DNA of 64,000 nucleotides, taken from assembly GCA_930990665.1 (NCBI GenBank), contig CAKNQN010000007.1, forward strand, positions 27,660 to 91,659, read 5' to 3'. The stretch is from an uncultured Clostridia bacterium (lineage in GTDB: Bacteria; Bacillota; Clostridia; Christensenellales; Borkfalkiaceae). The notes beneath the pieces are model-generated. The model did no database searches. It saw only the letters and a list, made by a program, of their open reading frames with translations, and was not told the origin of the DNA. Every line of letters starts with the position of its first letter. Position 1 is the stretch's first letter. The position numbers and the translations under genes are program-made. Shown piece after piece: positions 34,699 to 43,088 of the stretch.

Positions 34699-35502
34699 TC
34701 ACAGCCGCGCCGCGATCTGGTTGCGCACGGCGGATAAAAATGCGTAGCCGATGATGAACATCGCGATGCCGAACCCGTAACACACGATGTGCGCCTCCGC
34801 GGAGGGGATGGTCCCGATCAGAAGGTCGCGGAAGTAATTGACATAGTGGTACATGGGATTGAGGTTCATGAACCTTTCCAGCGTGGCGTTTTTCAGCGCG
34901 TCGATGGTGTAAAAGAGGGGGGTCAGATAAGTCCAAAGCGTCAGGATGACCGAATAGATGTGCCTCAGATCCCGGAAAAACACATACAGCGCGCTCAGAA
35001 AATAGGAAAGCCCCAGCGAAAAGAGCATGATGGACGGGAGAAGTACGACGGTCAGAATAATCTGCCAGGTAAAGACATAGGCGCCCGCGAACCAGCGGAA
35101 GAGCATGACGATGAGAAGGGCGATGAAGGAAAAGCCGAATGTCACCAGCGCCGAAAAGGCATTCGCGGTCGGAAAAAGTCCGATGGATACGTTGGTCTTT
35201 TGCAGCATGTCCTGCTGTTCGACAAGGCAGGGGAGTGACCCGGTCGTCGAGGCGCGCATGATGCCGAAGATGATGTTGCCCGAGAGCACGTAGACGGGAT
35301 AATCGAGGGCGATCCCTTCGCTCCCGAACAGGTTGATGAACACAAACGCCATGACGGCCATGTTGAGCAACGGGTTCAGAACCGTCCATAAAATTCCGAT
35401 AAACGATCGGTAATACTGGTTTTTGATGTTCCGGCGCACGAGGAGGCGCAACAGATACATCTGCTGCGTCGGGCGCCTTGTCATTGCATTTTCTTTTTTC
35501 AT
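34699..35502 (-). CDS. ABC-2 type polysaccharide export permease (Wzm/TagG type)
   Basis: A 267-residue permease with six helices, beginning LLRLLVRRNIKNQYYRSFIGILWTVLNPLLNMAVMAFVF, the amphipathic start of the Wzm/TagG family. The loop YVFFRDLRHIYSVILTLWTYLTPLFY is conserved in it. With the neighbouring ATPase it would move a lipid-linked glycan across the membrane. ATG 35502 has GGGAG six bases upstream; ATG 35520 overlaps the preceding stop (ATGA) and is an alternative. Confidence 0.93.
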   Translation of the reverse strand: MKKENAMTRRPTQQMYLLRLLVRRNIKNQYYRSFIGILWTVLNPLLNMAVMAFVFINLFGSEGIALDYPVYVLSGNIIFGIMRASTTGSLPCLVEQQDMLQKTNVSIGLFPTANAFSALVTFGFSFIALLIVMLFRWFAGAYVFTWQIILTVVLLPSIMLFSLGLSYFLSALYVFFRDLRHIYSVILTLWTYLTPLFYTIDALKNATLERFMNLNPMYHYVNYFRDLLIGTIPSAEAHIVCYGFGIAMFIIGYAFLSAVRNQIAARL

Positions 35503-35516
35503 TCGGTTCTCCCGTA

Positions 35517-36620
35517 TCATTTTGCCCGCGGAGCGGCGACATCGCACAGTGCCGCGGTGTAAAAATCGGAAAGGCGGTGCGCTTCGAGTTCAATGTCGAA
35601 ATGCGCGTCCCGCAGCGATTGGGTGTTGTTCTGCCGCGTGCGCGGCTTTGCGAGCGCTTCCGCCCAGACGGACAGGTCGAGGGGCAGAAATTCATTGCCG
35701 CTGCCCACGTCCGCTTCGCGGCTCACTTTGTCCGAAAACAGACAGCAAAGTCCCGCCGCCTGTGCTTCCAGGCCGACCATGGGCAGACCCTCATACAGGG
35801 AAGGCAGGGCGAATACGTCCGCCGCGCGGTACCAGGGCGCGGGGTCACAGGGCGGCACCCAGCGCACGCTCCCGCTGATGCCCAGTGCCTGCATTTTTTC
35901 TTTGAGCGCGGCATGTTCGGCGCCGTCGCCCAGCATCACGAGGGTCATCGGACGGATGCGTATGGCTTTTGCAAAGGCTTCCAGAAGGAAGAAGAGGTTT
36001 TTCTGCGGCGCGAACCGTCCGGCAAACAGGACGGTGTATCCCGTCTTGGGGGCGGCGAAACCTTCGGGCGAAAAACGTTTCAGATCGATCGCATTCGGAA
36101 GGATGGTCGCCTGTTTGGCGCGCTCTCTGTAAAGATTTTCCGCCGCCAGTTTTCCGCACGCCATCAGGTGCGTGGCGCAGCGCGCCGCAAACGGACGCAA
36201 TATGGCTTTGGCGAGGTAACGGTCGGACTGCCTGTCAAAGGTGCTGTGCGCATGGCAGATGCGCACGGGCACGCCCGCACGCTTGGCGGCGGGCAGAGCA
36301 AAGGCGGAGAGGGTGGTCAGATGCGAATGCGCGATCGCGTAATTTCCGCGGGAAAGGATGCCTTTGAGCTGCGAGGCCGCCTTCAAAAAGGTCGCGCCGT
36401 CGAACGGCGCGATATAGTGGATGCGGGCATTTCCGTCGATGCGGCAGACATCCTCATCAAAATCCGAGGGACCGTAAGTGATAAAATCGAACCGGAACTT
36501 TTCCCGGTCAATGTGCCGGTAGTAGTTGAGAATACAGGAAACCACCCCGCCCAATTTCGCGTTGCCCACGATCTGCGCGACGTTGACGGGTCCGTTTTCC
36601 GGTAAAAGAAACCGCCCCAT
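35517..36620 (-). CDS. Glycosyltransferase family 4/1 (GT-B)
   Basis: A 367-residue GT-B enzyme. N-terminal acceptor-binding GNAKLGGVVSCILNYYRHIDREKFRFDF and CHAHSTFD; C-terminal donor-binding LFAGRFAPQKNLFFLLEAFA, MLGDGAE and the EX7E-like PSLYEGLPMVGLEAQAAG. It adds a sugar to the lipid-linked chain begun by the sugar transferase upstream. ATG 36620 is two bases after that gene's stop; no clear binding site is seen, so coupling is likely. The ORF-track start 36797 overlaps the upstream gene. Confidence 0.92.
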   Translation of the reverse strand: MGRFLLPENGPVNVAQIVGNAKLGGVVSCILNYYRHIDREKFRFDFITYGPSDFDEDVCRIDGNARIHYIAPFDGATFLKAASQLKGILSRGNYAIAHSHLTTLSAFALPAAKRAGVPVRICHAHSTFDRQSDRYLAKAILRPFAARCATHLMACGKLAAENLYRERAKQATILPNAIDLKRFSPEGFAAPKTGYTVLFAGRFAPQKNLFFLLEAFAKAIRIRPMTLVMLGDGAEHAALKEKMQALGISGSVRWVPPCDPAPWYRAADVFALPSLYEGLPMVGLEAQAAGLCCLFSDKVSREADVGSGNEFLPLDLSVWAEALAKPRTRQNNTQSLRDAHFDIELEAHRLSDFYTAALCDVAAPRAK

Positions 36621-36622
36621 GA

Positions 36623-37312
36623 TCACAGGAGAGAAGAGGGGCGGAGATGTGCCACCGTTTCGGGGCTCACGGTGTAGCGCCTGCGGACTTCGCATTTGAG
36701 CCGCCTGTATTCCGATTCGGAGACGGGGCGCAGATATCTTTTTTCGCCGAAAAGCACGACGCCCACCGTCTTGAAAGCGATCTTGATGTCCAGCCACAGC
36801 GAAACGTGCATCACATAATACACGTCATAATATTTTCTGTCCTTGATGCTCAGATGTCCGTTGCCGCAGACCTGGCCGAGGCCTGTCAGGCCGGGCCGCA
36901 TTTCAAATTTCACCATTTCCCAATCCTCGTAGTCGGTGTCGAATACGGGCAGGAGAGGGCGGGGTGCGATAAAGCACATTTCCCCTTTGAGGATGTTAAA
37001 AAGCTGCGGCAGCTCGTCCAGTTTGAATTTGCGTATCACCTTCCCCACGCGGGTGAGGTTGGGGTTGGAATCTTCGATCACGCGTTTGTCTTTGTCATAC
37101 GAAACGTGGGTGCTCTTCATCGACCGGAATTTATAGCAGCGGAATTTCTTCCCTCCTGCTCCCGTGCGCCATTGGCTGAAGATGACCGGTCCGCCGTCTT
37201 CCGCCTTCACCGCGATCGCCACGGCCGCCATTACCGGCGACAGCGCGACCGTCAGGATCAGCGCAAGTATAAAATCAAGCGAATATTTTATTCCGATGTA
37301 AACTCTGTTCAT
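36623..37312 (-). CDS. Bacterial sugar transferase (polyprenyl-phosphate sugar-1-phosphate transferase)
   Basis: A 229-residue PF02397 enzyme with one N-terminal helix (YSLDFILALILTVALSPVMAAVAIAV). The catalytic core shows CYKFRSM, KFKLDELPQLFNILKGEMCFIAPRPLLP and RPGLTGLGQV. It starts the glycan by placing a sugar-phosphate on undecaprenyl phosphate. ATG 37312 is preferred; the binding site (AAAGGAG) is rather distant. First gene of the operon. Confidence 0.92.
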   Translation of the reverse strand: MNRVYIGIKYSLDFILALILTVALSPVMAAVAIAVKAEDGGPVIFSQWRTGAGGKKFRCYKFRSMKSTHVSYDKDKRVIEDSNPNLTRVGKVIRKFKLDELPQLFNILKGEMCFIAPRPLLPVFDTDYEDWEMVKFEMRPGLTGLGQVCGNGHLSIKDRKYYDVYYVMHVSLWLDIKIAFKTVGVVLFGEKRYLRPVSESEYRRLKCEVRRRYTVSPETVAHLRPSSLL

Positions 37313-37476
37313 TATTCTTACCGTCTGCTCCTTTCCAACAACTCTCTTTCCGTCTTTCGCGACCCTGTCGCATCGGTCAGACCTTCTATTTTTAAGGCGG
37401 TATCCGCGCAATCGGCGCCTTCCGCTACGCCCGCGTAAGCGCACAAAAATACATGTTAATACCTTGTCACCGAAAT

Positions 37477-37505
37477 ATTATAACATATACGCGCGCGGCA
37501 GGCAA
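37477..37505 (-). promoter_or_regulatory. Promoter of the surface-glycan operon
   Basis: On the minus strand: TTGCCT, 17 bases, TATAAT. It leaves a leader of about 160 bases with no recognised element. Confidence 0.75.
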
Positions 37506-37723
37506 ACATTTTGAGAGCGGTTTGCGATATTTATGAATCTATTTGCTTTTTTCTTGTAAAAAAACGCAAATTGTGAGGCAATCCCGCCTTGTCTGCCCTT
37601 AGAATGCCCGATTTCTATGAGAAATGCGTAACGTATGTATGAAAATCTTGTAAAAAATCTCTGAAAAGGGACGATCCGCGGCGGCATGCGGCGGCAGCCG
37701 CGGAAACTTATGGAAAAAAGCGC

Positions 37724-38260
37724 TTATCCTTCGCTGGAATAGAGCTTGTCGGCGATGGCGCGTGCCGTCTCTGCGGGAGCCTTGGCTGTCGTGTCCAGAA
37801 ATTCCTGATATACGTTACCGCATTTTCGGCACACATCTTTCTTGTAATGTGCTGCACGTTCCAGACTTCGGGCGATGACCCCGTCCTCGCGGAGGCCCGC
37901 GTCGATGTCCCTTTGCAGGCGCCGGCAAAGTTCCTCTCTTTCACAGGTCAGCGTGAAGAGGAAAAAACGGAAATTTCCCCGCAGGCGGCTTCGGATTTCC
38001 TCGACGATCGCCCGCTCGTGCATCACCCAGCAGAACAGGATGTTTTCGAATTGTCCGCTGGCCAAAAAGTTGTTCAGAAGCGCACAGATGTTGTCTGTCA
38101 CCATGCGCTTTGTCCGTTCGTTTACAGTAAAGGGGCGCATGTTCCAGCAGTCGTCGCCGTCGAGAAATACATTGTTCGGTAGAAGCAGACGAAGTTCCCG
38201 ACAGGTCGCCGTCTTGCCCGCGCCCATCGTCCCGTTCACAAAGATCAGATTGGTCTCCAT
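37724..38260 (-). CDS. P-loop kinase-like ATPase
   Basis: A 178-residue single-domain NTPase. Walker A is FVNGTMGAGKTATCREL and a second motif is NNVFLDGDDCWNMRPF; the fold resembles shikimate/gluconate/adenylylsulfate kinases. A C-terminal pair CRKCGNVY may be structural. Substrate unknown; a small metabolite kinase is likely. The 37513-37723 gap after it shows only a GC-rich inverted repeat (TCCGCGGC / GCCGCGGA, 37676-37705). Confidence 0.75.
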   Translation of the reverse strand: METNLIFVNGTMGAGKTATCRELRLLLPNNVFLDGDDCWNMRPFTVNERTKRMVTDNICALLNNFLASGQFENILFCWVMHERAIVEEIRSRLRGNFRFFLFTLTCEREELCRRLQRDIDAGLREDGVIARSLERAAHYKKDVCRKCGNVYQEFLDTTAKAPAETARAIADKLYSSEG

Positions 38261-38501
38261 ACCCGACAGTATACCCTATTTCCCGCTCGAAGTAAAGCTT
38301 TTTGCGCGCATATGTGCATGTGCGCGCAGAAGGGACGAAGTTGTCAGACTCCATATATACCTTCGCATGACGGAGGTGCATTCCGGGCAGCCGATGTTTT
38401 CCGTAAGGTATCCGCGTTGCGGAAAACAGGCCGGAGGAGAAGAAAACTTTTTTTCTTTCTGCTGCATAGTATGGTACAGATTTCTCTTTTCCGGAGGCGG
38501 T

Positions 38502-39248
38502 ATGGAGTACATTCTCATGTCGCCGCAGACGTGTACGATCTCGAAAGAGGCGCGTATCGGCGCGGGTGCGGTGATCTATCCGAATAATCACATTCTGGGC
38601 AAAAGCGTGATCGGCGCAGGCGCGGTGCTGTATCCGAACAACATTGTGGAAGACAGTGAAGTGGGCGATGGGGCACAGCTCACCGCCAGCGTCCTTACGG
38701 GCGCAAAGGTCGGAGGGGGAGCGCACATCGGGCCGTTCAGTTATCTTCGCCCGGGCGCGGACGTAGGGGAAAACTGCCGCGTGGGGGATTTTGCGGAGAT
38801 CAAAAACGCAAAACTCGGCGCGGGGACAAAGGTCAGCCACCTGTCTTATGTAGGGGACGCACAGCTCGGTGAAAATTGCAACGTCGGCTGTGGGGTCGTG
38901 TTCTGTAACTACGACGGCACAAAAAAGTGCCGTACGACGGCGGGCGACGATTGTTTTATCGGGAGCAACGCGAACATCGTGGCGCCCGTAAAGATCGGAT
39001 CGGGCAGCTACATCGCCGCGGGGACCACGGTCACGCGCGACGTGCCGGAAGGGGCGTTCGTCATAGGGCGCGTGCGCCAGCAGGAAGTCGCTTCCATGTC
39101 TGAAAAATACGCATACGTCTTGGCAAAAAAGAGACAAAAGCAGGAAAAGAAAGACGGAGCATCCGCAGATGAAAAGGGCGGAAATGTGAACGGCAGTGCA
39201 GAGGCGGCGTCGGAAGATGCCGACGGAAAAGGAGGGGAAAATGCGTAA
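38502..39248 (+). CDS. GlmU-type glucosamine-1-phosphate acetyltransferase domain, stand-alone
   Basis: A 248-residue left-handed beta-helix protein: hexapeptide repeats (IGAGAVIYPNNHILGKSVIGAGAV), then the GlmU C-domain signature LRPGADVGENCRVGDFAEIKNAKLGAGTKVSHLSYVGDA and GCGVVFCNYDGTKK. The last 50 residues are a charged tail. The uridylyltransferase half of normal GlmU is absent and nothing upstream encodes it. It overlaps glmM by eight bases, so it probably acetylates the GlmM product, and a separate uridylyltransferase must act. ATG 38502 follows CGGAGGCGGT; the track's 37875 start is spurious. Confidence 0.88.
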   Translation: MEYILMSPQTCTISKEARIGAGAVIYPNNHILGKSVIGAGAVLYPNNIVEDSEVGDGAQLTASVLTGAKVGGGAHIGPFSYLRPGADVGENCRVGDFAEIKNAKLGAGTKVSHLSYVGDAQLGENCNVGCGVVFCNYDGTKKCRTTAGDDCFIGSNANIVAPVKIGSGSYIAAGTTVTRDVPEGAFVIGRVRQQEVASMSEKYAYVLAKKRQKQEKKDGASADEKGGNVNGSAEAASEDADGKGGENA

Positions 39249-40539
39249 TTATTTCGGAACGGACGGGATCCGCGGTGTGGCGGGGGAAGAGCTGACGGCG
39301 CGCACGGCATTTGCGTTGGGGAATGCGCTGTGTCGGCTGAAGAGCCGACCGCTCGTCGTGCTGGGGCGGGATACGCGCACCTCTTCGGATATGCTTTCTC
39401 TGGCGTTGGAGGCGGGCGTGTGCGCGGGCGGCGGATGCGTGCGCGACGGCGGGGTGCTGCCTACGGCGGCGGTCGCCTTCTTTGTGCGCAGGACGGGCGC
39501 CGATTTCGGCGTGGTGGTCAGCGCGTCGCACAATCCGCCCGAGTTCAACGGGCTGAAGGTGTTCGATTTCCGCGGCTGTAAGCTCTCGGAGGAAGAGGAG
39601 GAATACGCCGAAAGGTTTTTCGACGAATATTCCTTTGCGTCGGCGCTGCGCTGCGGGCGATGTTATCCGCTCGCCCGCCGGGGGGCGTATGCCGATTTTC
39701 TCGTATCCTGTTGTGAGAGGCCGCTGGCGGGGAAGAAGTTCGTGCTCGACTGCGCCAACGGCGCGGCGGGGGAGATCGCTCCGCGCGTCTTTGCCAGGCT
39801 GGGGGCGGAAGTTTTTGTCATCGGACGCAGCCGCAGCGGGCGGAAAGTGAATATGGGCTGCGGCGCACTTCATCCCGAAAAGATGTGCGAGGCGGTCGTG
39901 GAAAGGGGCGCGGACGCGGGATTCTGTTACGACGGGGACGCCGATCGCCTGATCGCTGCCGATGAGCGTGGAAACATCGTCGACGGCGACAAGATGCTGT
40001 GTATTCTGGCCAAGGACCTGCAGGCAAAGGGGCGGCTGCCGCACTCTCTGGCCGTGGGCACCGCGCATACCAACACGGGCGCGGAACGGGAATTGCAGCG
40101 ATGCGGCATTTCCCTTTACCGCACGGACGTCGGAGATAAATACGTCGCCGAATATATGCGCCGCAGCGGCGCGGTGGTGGGGGGAGAACAGTCGGGGCAC
40201 ATCATCCTAGCCGAGTATGCGACGACGGGGGACGGGATCCTCACCTCATTGAAGGCGGCGCAGCTTCTTGCGGGCGGCGCGCGCTTTTCGGAACTCGCGG
40301 ATATCCGCCTCTTCCCGCAATACAATCTGAGCGTGCGTGTCAAAGACAAGGTGCGCGTGCTGGGCAACGAAGAGGTGCGTTCGGCGATCGAGAAGGCGGG
40401 CCACGGTGTTTTCCGATTGGTGGTTCGCGCTTCGGGCACCGAGCCGGTCGTGCGTATTTTCGCTGAGGCGGAAGATCTTTCCGCCGCCCGGGATGCTGCC
40501 GAAAGGGTGCGCGATGCCATCCTTCGCTCGGAAGAGTAA
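39241..40539 (+). CDS. glmM: Phosphoglucosamine mutase
   Basis: A 432-residue alpha-D-phosphohexomutase that makes glucosamine-1-phosphate. The N-terminus NYFGTDGIRGVAGEELTA, catalytic serine loop VVVSASHNPPEFNGLKVF, metal loop CYDGDADRLIAAD, sugar loop GGEQSGHIIL and phosphate loop VRASGTEPVVRIFAE are all present. ATG 39241 follows AAGGAGGGG; the ORF-track start at 39196 is rejected. Coupled to the GlmU-like gene, so both feed UDP-GlcNAc synthesis. Confidence 0.96.
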   Translation: MRNYFGTDGIRGVAGEELTARTAFALGNALCRLKSRPLVVLGRDTRTSSDMLSLALEAGVCAGGGCVRDGGVLPTAAVAFFVRRTGADFGVVVSASHNPPEFNGLKVFDFRGCKLSEEEEEYAERFFDEYSFASALRCGRCYPLARRGAYADFLVSCCERPLAGKKFVLDCANGAAGEIAPRVFARLGAEVFVIGRSRSGRKVNMGCGALHPEKMCEAVVERGADAGFCYDGDADRLIAADERGNIVDGDKMLCILAKDLQAKGRLPHSLAVGTAHTNTGAERELQRCGISLYRTDVGDKYVAEYMRRSGAVVGGEQSGHIILAEYATTGDGILTSLKAAQLLAGGARFSELADIRLFPQYNLSVRVKDKVRVLGNEEVRSAIEKAGHGVFRLVVRASGTEPVVRIFAEAEDLSAARDAAERVRDAILRSEE

Positions 40540-40573
40540 TGCGCTCTCCGGTTTTTGAAGATTCGAAATGTAA

Positions 40574-40615
40574 GGCGGCGCCGCGCAAAACTTTGCGCGG
40601 TGCCGCTGTTCTCTG
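40574..40615 (+). terminator. Hairpin after glmM
   Basis: GCGGCGCCGCGCAAA / TTTGCGCGGTGCCGC stem with loop AC. The following tract (TGTTCTCTGTTGTT) is only moderately T-rich. Confidence 0.65.
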
Positions 40616-40680
40616 TTGTTCCGATTTTCATGCTACGTAATGCAAAATATTTGAAATCGCCAGGTAAGAAAGCCGGATTT

Positions 40681-41121
40681 TTACAGGTACGTTTTCAGCG
40701 TTTCCTCATATTTCTGTTCCATCTGCAAGAGTTCTTCGGCGATTTGGATGATCTGCTCGTCGCTCTCCTCGCGGCTTTCGCCCAGCGAGCGCGAAAGCGC
40801 CGTGATCCCCATCACCGTTCCCTGCGTCATCATTTCGGCAATGTGTTCGCTGGAATCGTCTTTGAGGGTGTTCATCTTGATGGAACCCCACATCATCGCC
40901 TTTTTCACCGCGCCCGGCTCTTTGAGCTCGATGCCGTTGTCGCGCGCGTAGATCGCCGCCTTACCCGAGATCTGCTCGTAGCCGTCGTGCATCTTGATCA
41001 GTTCTTCGCGCAGTTTTTCGTCCTCCGTGTCGGGCAGGATGTCCGCGATCGATTGCAGTGCGTAATGCGTGTTGCGATAGACTTCCGCGAGCAGCTCGCT
41101 CGCTTTTTTTGTCTCTGCCAT
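40681..41121 (-). CDS. Ferritin-like/DUF2383-like four-helix protein, function unknown
   Basis: A 146-residue all-alpha soluble protein. Long amphipathic helices include ASELLAEVYRNTHYALQSIADILPD, EDEKLREELIKMHDGYEQISGKAAIYARDNGIEL and DSSEHIAEMMTQGTVMGITALSRSL. The pattern resembles ferritin-like DUF2383 proteins, but metal ligands (one E-x-x-H-like spacing at best) are not convincing. A good site AGGAGGTTAGC precedes the ATG. Confidence 0.65.
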   Translation of the reverse strand: MAETKKASELLAEVYRNTHYALQSIADILPDTEDEKLREELIKMHDGYEQISGKAAIYARDNGIELKEPGAVKKAMMWGSIKMNTLKDDSSEHIAEMMTQGTVMGITALSRSLGESREESDEQIIQIAEELLQMEQKYEETLKTYL

Positions 41122-41238
41122 GCTAACCTCCTATGCTACCGCGGGATGGCTGCGGTACGAAAACAGTATGTGCGCCGCCCGCCCGTTCTATACCCGTGCG
41201 CTCTTTCACAAGGAAATTGCCATTTTGCGAAAAAATGC

Positions 41239-41267
41239 TTGACTTTCCCGCGCGCATATGTTAATAT
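41239..41267 (+). promoter_or_regulatory. Promoter of rplU-rpmA
   Basis: TTGACT, 17 bases, TAATAT. A leader of about 85 bases follows, containing GAGCCGCTCGGAGCGGGCTT and GGCATACGG hairpin pieces that may be an L21 leader. Confidence 0.82.
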
Positions 41268-41358
41268 AACATCCGAGCCGCTCGGAGCGGGCTTTATAAG
41301 CGCGCAGTTTTGCGCCGCCTTGGCATACGGCGAGACTGGTTAGAGGAGGTAAAGCATT

Positions 41359-41664
41359 TTGTACGCGATCATCGAAAACGGGAACAAGCAGTATAAAGTT
41401 TCCGAAGGCGACGTCGTGCGTGTCGAAAAACTCGATGCGCAGGTAGGCGACACGGTCGAATTCAAGGCGCTCATGGTTTCCGCAGACGACGGAGTCAAAG
41501 CGGGCGCGGAAGCGGCCGGCGCCAAAGTGACGGCGAAAGTCGAAGCGCAGGACAAGTACAAGAAGATCATCGTCTTCAAGTACAAGGCCAAGAAGAACGA
41601 GCGCAAAAAGCAGGGGCATCGTCAGCCTTTCACCGCGGTTAAGATCGAAAAGATCACGCTGTAA
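41359..41664 (+). CDS. rplU: 50S ribosomal protein L21
   Basis: A 101-residue L21: [67 protein letters not shown]. It starts at TTG 41359, nine bases after AGAGGAGG; no in-frame ATG is nearby. It heads the rplU-rpmA unit. Confidence 0.97.
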   Translation: MYAIIENGNKQYKVSEGDVVRVEKLDAQVGDTVEFKALMVSADDGVKAGAEAAGAKVTAKVEAQDKYKKIIVFKYKAKKNERKKQGHRQPFTAVKIEKITL

Positions 41665-41721
41665 AAGCGAGGCGAACCGACCCGCGGCGCGGGTCAGAAC
41701 AGAGACAGGAGGATAAATAAA

Positions 41722-42000
41722 ATGATTCTTATCAGTTTATTTGCTCATAAAAAAGGAACGGGCTCCTCGCACAACGGGCGTGACAGCGAGGCGAAACGCC
41801 TCGGCGTAAAGCGCAGCGACGGCCAGGAAGTGCTCGCGGGCAACATTCTCGTCCGTCAGCGCGGCACCAAGTTCCATCCCGGCAACAACGTCGGCATCGG
41901 CAAGGACGACACGCTCTTTGCTCTCATCGACGGCGTTGTAAAGTTCGAGAGACTGGGCAGAGACAAAAAGCAGGTAAGCGTCTATACGAAGGCGCAGTAA
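41722..42000 (+). CDS. rpmA: 50S ribosomal protein L27 with N-terminal extension
   Basis: A 92-residue L27. The mature part is [30 protein letters not shown]. It is preceded by MILISLF, a Firmicutes-type extension normally removed by the Prp protease after the Phe so that Ala becomes the N-terminus near the peptidyl-transferase centre. In most Firmicutes prp lies between rplU and rpmA; here only 57 bases separate them and prp is absent. A good site (ACAGGAGGATAAATAAA) precedes the ATG. Confidence 0.96.
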   Translation: MILISLFAHKKGTGSSHNGRDSEAKRLGVKRSDGQEVLAGNILVRQRGTKFHPGNNVGIGKDDTLFALIDGVVKFERLGRDKKQVSVYTKAQ

Positions 42001-42001
42001 C

Positions 42002-42037
42002 AAAAAACCGCTCCGTTATACGGAGCGGTTTTTTTAT
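42002..42037 (+). terminator. Intrinsic terminator after rpmA
   Basis: ACCGCTCCG-TTATA-CGGAGCGGT with A and T tracts. Confidence 0.92.
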
Positions 42038-42165
42038 ATTTCTGTTCTTCGATACAGTTTTGTCTGTGTTGACCGTATATAATTTCGCCCGGCAATGAGG
42101 GGATCCGGGTCCTTTTCGAAATAGGGGTCACGGCTTTGAAACAAGTTGTCTTTGCAAAGCTTTCT

Positions 42166-42594
42166 TCAGCCGATGCGGGAATATTTCCACTTTTGCAGTT
42201 CCGGCAGTGTACGTTTTTCGATCAGATCGGAAAAAATTCTTACCACTTCTGAAAAATCTGTCGTTTCGTAAAAATACATTCCAAGAACATCGGCCTCATT
42301 GTATTTTAACAGGTCAATGGAAAAACAATTTTTTTTGAGCGTGTGCGAAAAAAATTTATAACGAATTTTATGGAATACGGTCAGTTCAACTGCGCCTGAA
42401 ACGGAAGGCAGCATATTGACAATGATGTCTGCGCGCACTTTTGTTGCCTGTTCAAAGGCGGATCGCAGCGATTTGAGCTGTGTGGAAAGATCGTCAAACG
42501 AATGCAGCTCTCGCCCGTATTTACGGATCTCTCTTTCATCCGAAAAGTCGATCACAATCGGCTCGAAGCGGTAAAAAAATTTTTGATCGGCCAT
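42166..42594 (-). CDS. Hypothetical protein
   Basis: A 142-residue soluble protein, no membrane helix or signal. It contains KFFYRFEPIVIDFSDEREIRKYGRELHSFDDLSTQLKSLRSAFEQATKVRADI and a beta-rich middle. I do not recognise it. ATG 42594 lies nine bases after AAAAAAGGAG; the ORF-track start 42612 is itself upstream of that site. The base composition is lower in G+C than most neighbours. The stretch 42038-42165 after it shows nothing clear. Confidence 0.6.
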   Translation of the reverse strand: MADQKFFYRFEPIVIDFSDEREIRKYGRELHSFDDLSTQLKSLRSAFEQATKVRADIIVNMLPSVSGAVELTVFHKIRYKFFSHTLKKNCFSIDLLKYNEADVLGMYFYETTDFSEVVRIFSDLIEKRTLPELQKWKYSRIG

Positions 42595-42644
42595 TTGTTC
42601 TCCTTTTTTCAAATTTTATTGTCGTCGAGTGGGGGATGGAAAAA

Positions 42645-42682
42645 ATATGAGCGGAGGCGGAATTATCCGCCTCCGCTCATAT
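42645..42682 (-). terminator. Intrinsic terminator
   Basis: 17-bp perfect stem ATATGAGCGGAGGCGGA with loop ATTA (plus-strand reading); on the minus strand it is followed by TTTTTTCC. It ends the gene at 42691. Confidence 0.85.
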
Positions 42683-42690
42683 AATCAGTA

Positions 42691-42993
42691 TCATTTGATG
42701 AGCCCGATCAGGTTTTCGTATGTTCCGTGGAAGAACAGGAACACGACGATCAGCGCGAGGAGCGCGAGGAAGATGAGTTGGAACACGAAGTTGCGTTTTG
42801 ACATCGCTTCCAGGCCGACCACGGCGATCAGAACGAGCGAGCCGTAAGTGCGGATCACTTCAAATACATTGAGCACGGAAGTGGGTAAAAAACTGAAATT
42901 TGCGTTGATGATGAGGAGTGCAAAGACGATCACCAAAACTACCGCGAGGATCTCGCCGATGATGTCGAAAACTTTTTCCAACCCTTTGAACAT
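42691..42993 (-). CDS. Small integral membrane protein, function unknown
   Basis: A 100-residue protein with three hydrophobic helices (IIGEILAVVLVIVFALLIINA; YGSLVLIAVVGLEAM; FQLIFLALLALIVVFLFFHG). Not recognised. A ribosome binding site (AAGGAGGTTCAAT) is present. It may be co-transcribed with the membrane protein at 43089. Confidence 0.7.
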   Translation of the reverse strand: MFKGLEKVFDIIGEILAVVLVIVFALLIINANFSFLPTSVLNVFEVIRTYGSLVLIAVVGLEAMSKRNFVFQLIFLALLALIVVFLFFHGTYENLIGLIK

Positions 42994-43088
42994 ATTGAAC
43001 CTCCTTGATTTCCGCTTAGCGGTAATTTTATTCTACACGGCGGGGGAGATTTTGTCAATAATTTTATCAAAATTTATTTCCGGCCTGT

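Noticed and set aside
37875-38501. N-terminal extension of the GlmU-like ORF
   Set aside because: It is antisense to the P-loop kinase gene and lacks uridylyltransferase motifs; ATG 38502 has a strong site.
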